Shown: in pieces, positions 34,559-41,140 of the stretch
How the letters are laid out: every line of letters begins with the position of its first letter
Numbering within the stretch: position 1 is the stretch's first letter
Source of the DNA: a bacterium
GTDB taxonomy: Bacteria; Planctomycetota; SZUA-567
Assembly (NCBI GenBank): GCA_003245715.1
Contig: QKCJ01000039.1
Span: forward strand, 1-41,140
Reading direction: 5' to 3'
Length of the DNA: 41,140 nt
Program-made: the position numbers and the translations under genes
The notes under the pieces: generated by a model
What the model saw: the letters and a program-made list of their open reading frames with translations, nothing else
Told to the model about the DNA's origin: nothing
Database searches by the model: none

Positions 34559-35557
34559 ATGAACATTGTAACCGTTCAGGAACGCGAGAAAGAGTTTGCT
34601 GCGTTTTTACTTAAGGAATCGAATAGTTCTTTATATTTACCGCTTAGTCTTGAATATTCAAAGGCCTATGCAAGTAAGCGTGAATTTAAGAATTTGTCTT
34701 TTGGTGTAGAGAGCAATGGCAAGATATTGTGTGTATTTGTGCTGTATCTTAATTGTTTTGATGGTGAACAATCCCTTGACGGATGTGGGCATCCAGCATT
34801 TTGCACTCTGTCTCATGACATTTCAGAAAAAGAGTTAAAGACGGTTGATAAACGTATAAATAATAAGCTTGAAGATATTTTGAATGAATACCCGCAGGCT
34901 AAATTGATATTTAAAGAGCAATTAATCGGTGGTCAGTTGTCAAGTCCTGGTTTATTTCTTTTGGAAAAAGGAGCAGCGGCTAAAGATTTTTTTTGCAATA
35001 AAATTGATTTGTCGAATGAATTGTCTGAGTTGGCTTCAAATGTTCGAAAGAGCTATAAAAGCTTAATAAACTGGGGGCGTAATAATCTGGCCATCGAAAT
35101 TTTAGATTCAACAAATGTTAATAAGAATGATGTTGAAGAGTTTCGCAAACTACATATTCAGGTGGCAGGAAGAGAAACCCGTAGTGCTGAGACTTGGGAT
35201 TTACAGTATCAAATGATAAAGAATTCTGAGGCTTTTATTGTGAGAGGATTGTTAGATGGCAATTTAGTAACGGCTGTATTTTGCCAGGTAAATCAAATGC
35301 ATTGTTATTATGGTGTTTCAGCGTCAGTTCGTGAATTATTTGATAAGCCGATGTCACATGCTCTATTATGGGGCTCAATTGAATATGCAAAAAAAATAGG
35401 CTGCCATTGGTATGAGACAGGGGAGCAACTATTTTCTGGTCTAGATAATTATGATAAAAAGAATTTGGATATAGCTAAATTTAAGCGTGGCTTTGGCGGT
35501 AAAATATATTTGCAATTATTGTTAATATTATCAAGGGTAAATAATGGACATAAATAA
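34559..35557 (+). CDS. FemAB-like GNAT-fold acyltransferase
   Basis: A 332-residue protein with two GNAT-like halves. The second half has the Acetyltransf_6/FemAB features: VRKSYKSLINWGRNN, FRKLHIQVAGRETRS, LWGSIEYAKKIGCHWYETGEQ and LDIAKFKRGFGGKI. FemAB proteins use aminoacyl-tRNA to add amino acids to peptidoglycan, while relatives in glycan loci probably acylate sugars with amino acids or other acyl groups. Here it overlaps the next aminotransferase gene by 14 bases. Together they may build and attach an amino-acyl-type substituent, which is inference. The substrate is unknown. Confidence 0.75.
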   Translation: MNIVTVQEREKEFAAFLLKESNSSLYLPLSLEYSKAYASKREFKNLSFGVESNGKILCVFVLYLNCFDGEQSLDGCGHPAFCTLSHDISEKELKTVDKRINNKLEDILNEYPQAKLIFKEQLIGGQLSSPGLFLLEKGAAAKDFFCNKIDLSNELSELASNVRKSYKSLINWGRNNLAIEILDSTNVNKNDVEEFRKLHIQVAGRETRSAETWDLQYQMIKNSEAFIVRGLLDGNLVTAVFCQVNQMHCYYGVSASVRELFDKPMSHALLWGSIEYAKKIGCHWYETGEQLFSGLDNYDKKNLDIAKFKRGFGGKIYLQLLLILSRVNNGHK

Positions 35558-36854
35558 ATCATTAGAATTACAGCTTCATGCCAAAGATAGAATACCGGGG
35601 TTGTGTCAATTGTTGTCCAAACGTCCAGACCAATTCAGTTGGGGGGTTTGGCCTGGTTATTTTTCAAAGGCTAAGGGAGCAAAAGTTTGGGATTTAGATG
35701 GAAATGAATATCTTGATATGTCAATAAGTGGCATTGGTGCAACTGTACTTGGTTATGCTGATGAAGACGTAGATAATCCGGTAAAGTGGGCTATTGATAA
35801 TGGCGTTGCTTCTTCACTGAATTGTCCTGAGGAAGTGGAATTAGCGGATCTTCTTTGTGAATTGCATCCATGGGCGCAAATGTGCAGGTTCACACGCACA
35901 GGCGGCGAATCCATGATGGTTGCAATACGCATAGCCCGGGCTTATACGGGAAAAGACAAAATTGCTTTTTGTGGTTATCATGGCTGGCATGACTGGTATC
36001 TTGCTGCCAATATTGGTACCGAGAATGCTTTAGGTGAGCATTTGCTTTCTGGTTTGAGTCCATGTGGTGTGCCATCAAGTCTTCAGGGTACTGCTTTTCC
36101 TTTTCGTTATAATAAAATAAGTGAATTAGAAGAGATCGTTAGTAAGCACGGTAAGGAACTTGGGGTGATTGTCATGGAGCCTATACGTAATCGACCACCA
36201 GAAGATGGGTTCTTAAATAAAGTAAGGGCTCTTGCTGATGAATGTGGAGCTGTTCTTATAATAGATGAGATATCTGCGGGGTTTAGATTGAATCCTGGTG
36301 GGGCACATTTACTGTTTGATTTAACGCCTGACATAGCAGTATTTTCAAAAGCTATTGGAAACGGGTATTCAATCAGCGCTGTTATTGGCAAATCAAATGT
36401 AATGCAGGCAGCGCAAAAAAGTTTTATTAGCAGTACAAATTGGACTGAGAGGGTTGGTTTTACGGCAGCTATAGCAACTATTAAAAAATATATTGCCGTT
36501 AAGGCACATGAACATTTGATTGCGCTTGGTGAGCACGTTCAAGATGTTTGGGCTAGAATTGCTAATAAAAACAATATAGATATTGAAATTAGTGGAATTG
36601 CCCCGTTAAGTCATTTTTCATATAAAGCATTTGATCCATATGTAGCAAAAGCATATATGATCCAAGAGATGCTTGAGTATGGTGTGTTGTCTTCTACTAT
36701 TTTTTATCCTATGTATTCGCATAGTAATAATGATATGAAAATTTATGAAGAGGCATTAAATAAGGTCTTTGCAAAAATACAAAAATTTAACAATGAGTTG
36801 GAGTTGAAATTGAAAGGAAAGAAATCTGCAGCTGGATTTGCCAGAATTTCATAA
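35544..36854 (+). CDS. Class III aminotransferase, HemL-like
   Basis: A 436-residue PLP enzyme related to glutamate-1-semialdehyde 2,1-aminomutase. The PLP Lys269 lies in FSKAIGNGYSISAVIG, with LIIDEISAGFRL carrying the conserved Asp, RTGGESMMVAIRIARAYTGKDK and GYHGWHDWYLAANIG. Context makes a role in sugar or acyl-group amination more likely than haem synthesis. HemL-like genes recur beside SpsF-like cytidylyltransferases in glycan loci. The N-terminal 30 residues replace the usual HemL start. It follows the FemAB-like gene with a 14-base overlap and precedes the next gene by five bases. Confidence 0.85.
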   Translation: MDINKSLELQLHAKDRIPGLCQLLSKRPDQFSWGVWPGYFSKAKGAKVWDLDGNEYLDMSISGIGATVLGYADEDVDNPVKWAIDNGVASSLNCPEEVELADLLCELHPWAQMCRFTRTGGESMMVAIRIARAYTGKDKIAFCGYHGWHDWYLAANIGTENALGEHLLSGLSPCGVPSSLQGTAFPFRYNKISELEEIVSKHGKELGVIVMEPIRNRPPEDGFLNKVRALADECGAVLIIDEISAGFRLNPGGAHLLFDLTPDIAVFSKAIGNGYSISAVIGKSNVMQAAQKSFISSTNWTERVGFTAAIATIKKYIAVKAHEHLIALGEHVQDVWARIANKNNIDIEISGIAPLSHFSYKAFDPYVAKAYMIQEMLEYGVLSSTIFYPMYSHSNNDMKIYEEALNKVFAKIQKFNNELELKLKGKKSAAGFARIS

Positions 36855-36859
36855 ATAAT

Positions 36860-38272
36860 ATGGATACGGAAAGAATAACATGTATGTTTCCCGTAGAAAC
36901 TTTAGCAAGAGAATTGGATGCTAAATTATATTTGGGAATACGGTGTATTGAAAAAGGCCTTGGAGGCTTTGTTCTTGGACGGAAAAGTTCTGTCGTTTCA
37001 GAGGCTTTTTCTGGCAAGTATAACTATATAATTTTTGATAAAGGTATTAGTCGGGATATTGACAGGTTTAATGCAATTAAGCGAAGTGGTGGTGTGTCTG
37101 TATTGTTGGATGAGGAAGGCGGTGTATATTCTGAGGGCGGGGTTGAATATGGTTTGCGGGGTGGCACAAGCAATGTATTGCTCTCTGAGTATAAGCGAAT
37201 ATTTTATTGGTCAGAAGAAATCAAGACGATGTTTTTAAGCAAAAATAAGATTAATGATAATTCATCCTTTTGTGTAAGTGGCCATCCGCGGTTTGATTTG
37301 AGTAAAAAGAAATTTAATGAATATTTTAATTTAGTATCTAAAATTACCAAACCAAAGAAGACGTATATTCAGATCAACACATTGTTTGCTGGTTATAATG
37401 GATTTTTAACTTTGGAAGAGGAGTTGGCTTTATTAAAAGGGCATCCGGATTATGAAAAGTTTGAGATTTTTTATCATAAAGCCTGGGATGAAAATAAAAA
37501 GGGTCTTTCTCATTATATTGATATGGCTATCGCTTTGGCAAAGAAGTTCCCAGAAATTATTTTTATTTTTCGCCCTCATCCTGGAGAGACCATAGATGTA
37601 TATTTATCAGCGTTTGATGGTATTGATAATATTGTTGTTAGCAAAGAAGGCAGTTCGAAAGAGTGGGAAGCGGATGCGCTGTTGCTCATTCATCCTGGCT
37701 GTACAACTTCGATAGAAGCAATGATAAACGGTAAAGACCCGATTTTTTATTTTCCTGATAATGACCCATATTTTATTCCAACGATTCCCAGAGATATCAG
37801 TAAGAAAGCAAATACAGTTGATGATTTGGAAAGTTTAATCAAGAGAAAGCAGGAATTTCCAGATTGTTCATTATTTTCTGATGAAGAGTTAGCTGAAAAT
37901 AAAAAAATGATTTCCACCATAATTGCTAATGTTGATTTTGATTCAGCAGATAGGATTGCGGATGAATTGTGTTTGCTTGTAGGCCAAACAGTATTTAATG
38001 ATCCGGAAAATTTGTTGATTGCAAAGTCATTTCTTAAGGTGCTTAAAGAGAGAATATTTTCTGTAATTCCAGATAATTTTCGGAAATATGTGAAAACAAT
38101 AACCCAGAAAAACAATATGGAGTATCTTCGCTATATGGATAAGTTTCCAAAATTGCCTATAATAGAAGTGCAAAAACGAATAGAGGCATTTTCTGCGGTA
38201 ATTCCAGGAATGTCAGAAATGAAAATTGTAGAATTGTCAAAAGACACATTTTATATAACTAAATGTAACTAA
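36860..38272 (+). CDS. Surface carbohydrate biosynthesis protein (TIGR04396-like)
   Basis: A 470-residue protein resembling the surface-carbohydrate family found in O-antigen and capsule clusters. FPVETLARELDAKLYLG opens it. YIIFDKGISRDIDRF and GGVSVLLDEEGGVYSEGG follow in the first domain. A GT-B-like second domain has IFIFRPHPGET and LLLIHPGCTTSIEAMINGKDP, the pattern of CDP-glycerol/polysaccharide transferases that bind nucleotide donors. The exact reaction is unknown, and glycosyl or glycerol-phosphate transfer is likely. It lies between the aminotransferase and the pyruvyl transferase, five and 13 bases apart. Confidence 0.72.
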   Translation: MDTERITCMFPVETLARELDAKLYLGIRCIEKGLGGFVLGRKSSVVSEAFSGKYNYIIFDKGISRDIDRFNAIKRSGGVSVLLDEEGGVYSEGGVEYGLRGGTSNVLLSEYKRIFYWSEEIKTMFLSKNKINDNSSFCVSGHPRFDLSKKKFNEYFNLVSKITKPKKTYIQINTLFAGYNGFLTLEEELALLKGHPDYEKFEIFYHKAWDENKKGLSHYIDMAIALAKKFPEIIFIFRPHPGETIDVYLSAFDGIDNIVVSKEGSSKEWEADALLLIHPGCTTSIEAMINGKDPIFYFPDNDPYFIPTIPRDISKKANTVDDLESLIKRKQEFPDCSLFSDEELAENKKMISTIIANVDFDSADRIADELCLLVGQTVFNDPENLLIAKSFLKVLKERIFSVIPDNFRKYVKTITQKNNMEYLRYMDKFPKLPIIEVQKRIEAFSAVIPGMSEMKIVELSKDTFYITKCN

Positions 38273-38285
38273 GATAGGAAAATAG

Positions 38286-39410
38286 GTGAAGTCAACATTA
38301 AATATAGGTTGGGTTGGGCAAGGGGATTTTGGCGATGAGGCTATGGCCTTTTCAATCAGAAGTTTTGTTAAGGATTATTTGCTGAGAGATCAACTGACAT
38401 ATTATTATGTTGGAGACTTTTATGAAAAAAGTTTAGAAGGTGAAATAAATTTAGACTTTATATATAGAAATTCTCCAAATTGGTTCCAACGTAATTTGTA
38501 TAATAAATTGGCCTTAGCCAAATTTGATAAGCTCATTATTGGTGGTGGTTCGATATTTCATTCAGAAAATAGTATTGATTGGAAAAAAGATATAATCAAT
38601 GTTTTTTTGCAGAAGAAAAGTCACAAAATTGCGGTAATTGGTGTTTCGTTAGGCCCATTTATAAATTTAAAAGCAGAAAAAAAATGTGGGCAGCTACTTG
38701 ACGATATTGATGTCGTTATGACACGCGATTCCGAATCTGCAGAAATTGCGCGAAGTATTTCAAAAAAATGTAAAGTGATTGCATCTCATGATATTTCATT
38801 GATTGGTAATTACGAAAAGTATATGGATGGTTTTTCACATGAAGTAAATAAAGAATACAAGGTAGGCCTTATGCTTATGGCGTTTACAAAGCATCTGATG
38901 CTTGCCGAACGAAAATTGGAAATTATTGATTGTTATAAAAGAATTATAGGGCAAATTATTGATAGTGGCAAAAAAGTTATTTTGTATTCAATGTATATTG
39001 GTGATGCGTATTCGGATATCGCAATAAATCAGCTATTGTATGATGAGTTCAGTAGTACGGGTATGATTTCTGTTGAAGGTTTTACGGGGGACATTTTTTT
39101 AATGATACGCTCAATGGCGTCCTGTGAAAAAATTGTCTCAATGAGGTACCATGGTATAATCTTTGCCTATTTGCTGGGGATTCCATTTTTATCAATTGAG
39201 TATGATGTGAAAAATCAGAGATTTTGTCGCGATATCAATTATCCTCATGAGTTATATTGTGATTTATATCAAAATCTGGATATGGATGTTAGTGATAAAA
39301 TCAAGTATTTGTTGAGTCTTAAAGGTATGCCTGAAAAAACAAAAAAGTTTGGTTGTTGCAAAGAGAGCGTTGCTGAGGCATTAAAATCTGTCGCTGCAAT
39401 TATTAATTAG
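38286..39410 (+). CDS. Polysaccharide pyruvyl transferase family protein
   Basis: A 374-residue member of the WcaK/CsaB/AmsJ family, which adds ketal pyruvate from phosphoenolpyruvate to a sugar. The N-terminal GWVGQGDFGDEAM is the typical nucleotide-like loop. KLIIGGGSIFH, VMTRDSESAEIARSI and the active-site SMRYHGIIFAYLLGIPFLSI complete the family pattern. The start is a GTG preceded by AGGAAAATAG. It implies that the final glycan carries acidic pyruvyl groups. Confidence 0.85.
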   Translation: MKSTLNIGWVGQGDFGDEAMAFSIRSFVKDYLLRDQLTYYYVGDFYEKSLEGEINLDFIYRNSPNWFQRNLYNKLALAKFDKLIIGGGSIFHSENSIDWKKDIINVFLQKKSHKIAVIGVSLGPFINLKAEKKCGQLLDDIDVVMTRDSESAEIARSISKKCKVIASHDISLIGNYEKYMDGFSHEVNKEYKVGLMLMAFTKHLMLAERKLEIIDCYKRIIGQIIDSGKKVILYSMYIGDAYSDIAINQLLYDEFSSTGMISVEGFTGDIFLMIRSMASCEKIVSMRYHGIIFAYLLGIPFLSIEYDVKNQRFCRDINYPHELYCDLYQNLDMDVSDKIKYLLSLKGMPEKTKKFGCCKESVAEALKSVAAIIN

Positions 39411-39420
39411 GTGAAAATTT

Positions 39421-40890
39421 ATGACATATAGTAAGATAATTTTTTTGCGCCCGCCTGGTATTGGTAAACTTGAGGTTCCACTGGGTACTTTATATGTGGC
39501 TACAGCAGCAAAAAATAGTGGATATGAAATTGAGATATATGATTTGCAATTTGATATCAATGAAAAAGAATTAATTGTAAATTCACTTAAAGAAAACTCC
39601 GCAGGTACGGTTTTGTGTATCAGTGCCCTTGCTCCGCATTATTTGTGGGTAAAAGAATTCACAAAAGAGATGAAGGGAATATTTCGTGATTTGCCGATTT
39701 TGGTAGGAGGTCATCTTGCCAGCGCATATAAAGAATTATTGGCGAATACGCAAGTTGATTATTTGTGTAATTGTGAGGGTGAAAAATTTATTGATAAATT
39801 CATGAAATATCTCAATGGTATGGAAAAAGAGGCCGACATTCCGGGTTTTATATATCGCGAAAATGGCAAAATAATAAAAAATCCTCGTGGCGAAAGATTA
39901 AAGAGTTATTTGATCCCGGACTATTCATTGCTGGATATGCAGCGTTACCTTTATCATCCTGATAAAGATTTCTTTTTCCGCTCATCAGCAGAATACCAAA
40001 AACATAAAACAGATCATGACCTTTTGTCTGTAATTATGTTTAGTCGCGGATGCACGGGTTATTGTGGTTTTTGTTATAGACATATACCTGGTTATTTTCA
40101 ACCGGATATTAATTGGTGTGTTGAACATTTAAAAGTATTGCATTCTCAATATGGCGTAAAGTATTTTCGTATTGATGATGAATTATTTGCGGCATCTTAT
40201 GATTGGGTTGAAAAATTTTTTGGCCGACTAAATGAAGAAAAACTTGACATTACATTTCGAATAACCGGGTTAAGGGTTGATCATGCTACCCCTGAGATGT
40301 TGGCGCTATTAAAGAATAATAATTGTATTGCAATAAATTATGGTATTGAGTCAGGAAGTCAGACGATTCTTGACAATATGAATAAGGGGACAACAGTTGA
40401 GCAAGGTTTAAGTGCTTTGTTGCAAACTAGAGAACTCGGTATGCAGACGATGGCTTATGTAATTATTGGGTATCCCGGTGAGAGTATTGAGACTTTGAAA
40501 GAAACGGAGACGTTTTTGTTGCGATCAAAATTGCCGCCGGATTATTTATCAATATTTTATGCCGTTGCCCTTCCAGGCACTAAACTATATCATGATTCGG
40601 TTAATTCTGGCCTTATTTCTGATCAGGAGAGTTATTTATTGGAAACTTCACAAATAATTATTGGTAGAAAGAATCGGCAATCTGAATATTATTTGTTGCT
40701 ATTATGTGGGATTAACCGCGATATGCTGCAAAAATATGAAGACAGAATGATTCATCTCTTGCAAATTCTCGATATTTTTGGAGATGGAATAATTATTAAA
40801 TTGTTTAAATTAATTCCTTATGGGTTACAGGGCAAGAAATTCAATTGGTTGCTTCGGAGAGTCTTGAGAACATTAAAAAAGTATCTCTAG
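39421..40890 (+). CDS. B12-binding-type radical SAM protein
   Basis: A 489-residue protein. Residues 1-140 resemble a cobalamin-binding domain (LRPPGIGKLEVPLGTLYVATAA, then ILVGGHLASAY and CNCEGEKFIDKFM). The canonical DxHxxG cobalamin His motif is not obvious, so B12 binding is uncertain. The radical SAM domain has the cluster motif CTGYCGFC (Cys211, Cys215, Cys218), YGIESGSQTILDNMNKGTT, and AYVIIGYPGESIETLKET. Relatives perform methylations or unusual C-C and C-S chemistry. In this operon a modification of a sugar or lipid is plausible. It is preceded by ten bases after the pyruvyl transferase. Confidence 0.87.
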   Translation: MTYSKIIFLRPPGIGKLEVPLGTLYVATAAKNSGYEIEIYDLQFDINEKELIVNSLKENSAGTVLCISALAPHYLWVKEFTKEMKGIFRDLPILVGGHLASAYKELLANTQVDYLCNCEGEKFIDKFMKYLNGMEKEADIPGFIYRENGKIIKNPRGERLKSYLIPDYSLLDMQRYLYHPDKDFFFRSSAEYQKHKTDHDLLSVIMFSRGCTGYCGFCYRHIPGYFQPDINWCVEHLKVLHSQYGVKYFRIDDELFAASYDWVEKFFGRLNEEKLDITFRITGLRVDHATPEMLALLKNNNCIAINYGIESGSQTILDNMNKGTTVEQGLSALLQTRELGMQTMAYVIIGYPGESIETLKETETFLLRSKLPPDYLSIFYAVALPGTKLYHDSVNSGLISDQESYLLETSQIIIGRKNRQSEYYLLLLCGINRDMLQKYEDRMIHLLQILDIFGDGIIIKLFKLIPYGLQGKKFNWLLRRVLRTLKKYL

Positions 40891-40923
40891 TCTTTTTAAA
40901 TACTAAATAGCTTGGAATAAAGA

Positions 40924-41140
40924 ATGTTAAAAAAAGTTATCAGATATACTCAGGTTAAGCTTGGCAACTTGCTTTTCGCTTGGGGTATTCCTAGACGATC
41001 AGTTTTCTTGGTGTCTTGGGCTATTATCCTGACCTCTAGAAAGATGAATAACGCGGGTAATTTGTGTAACGTTCTGTGTCTTGAGAGGAGCATTTTTTTT
41101 GATGATATTAATGCCATGATTAAACATAGCGGAAGGATAA
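40924..41140 (+). CDS. Partial gene at right edge, unrecognised
   Basis: An open reading frame begins at ATG 40924, 33 bases after the radical SAM gene, and runs off the right edge after 72 codons. It starts MLKKVIRYTQVKLGNLLF, contains a hydrophobic patch VFLVSWAIILT, and has CNVLCLERSIFFDDIN further on. No family is recognised. GGAATAAAG lies upstream as a possible ribosome site. By position it is probably a further glycan-biosynthesis gene of the same operon. Confidence 0.55.
   Translation, partial: MLKKVIRYTQVKLGNLLFAWGIPRRSVFLVSWAIILTSRKMNNAGNLCNVLCLERSIFFDDINAMIKHSGRI

Noticed and set aside
35544..36854. Housekeeping hemL for haem synthesis
   Set aside because: The class III fold is HemL-like, but the altered N-terminus, AT-rich composition and glycan operon context argue for a sugar or acyl aminotransferase.
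1..41140. CRISPR array, prophage or insertion sequence
   Set aside because: No regularly spaced repeats, transposase, integrase or phage structural genes were seen.

Overview
The window reads as chromosomal DNA of a flagellated, Gram-negative, diderm-type bacterium. The evidence is a sigma-28-driven flagellin gene, an AlgI-type O-acetylation pair, surface-glycan genes with a Wzy/WaaL-like protein, and UppP. The type IV pseudopilin leader, OleA-like ketosynthase, bacterial PdxB and AspRS with His31 would fit a PVC-group organism such as Lentisphaerota. That placement is inference by eye and weak.

Region 1 (1-8010, minus strand) is housekeeping and envelope genes: a very large flagellin gene (cut by the left edge and carrying a frameshift near 1700), ftsK, a SanA/YdcF-like envelope protein, uppP and dut. 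The flagellin gene has a good sigma-28 promoter about 430 bases upstream of its start codon, so its leader is long and rich in hairpins. A strong ftsK terminator separates the two units.

Region 2 (8387-16880) holds a pseudopilin, an OleA/FabH-like ketosynthase, a minus-strand pdxB-pyrE-GNAT unit, aspS, an Hsp20 chaperone and rpsU. Several have clear intrinsic terminators. Two intergenic spacers carry copies of the same 45-base two-hairpin element, with compensatory stem changes between them.

Region 3 (17005-26532) is surface polysaccharide: an MBOAT O-acyltransferase with an SGNH partner, two minus-strand polytopic membrane proteins (Wzy/WaaL-like and a GT-C-like protein), then a plus-strand operon of UDP-GlcNAc 6-dehydrogenase, acyltransferase-3 and a GT4 glycosyltransferase behind a clear sigma-70-type promoter.

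Region 4 (26744 to the right edge) looks like one operon of at least 14 kb. It opens with a winged-helix plus Rossmann regulator whose own promoter overlaps a perfect 21-base dyad. Pseudaminic acid genes follow (pseB, pseC, a pseG-GNAT fusion, pseI). Next come an aldo-keto reductase, an SpsF-like cytidylyltransferase, a methyltransferase, a FemAB-like acyltransferase, a HemL-like class III aminotransferase, a surface-carbohydrate protein, a pyruvyl transferase and a B12-binding-type radical SAM protein. Base and codon use become visibly more AT-rich within pseI (about 31590) and stay so to the right edge, which suggests an exchangeable glycan cassette. Pseudaminic acid commonly decorates flagellin, so regions 1 and 4 may be functionally linked.
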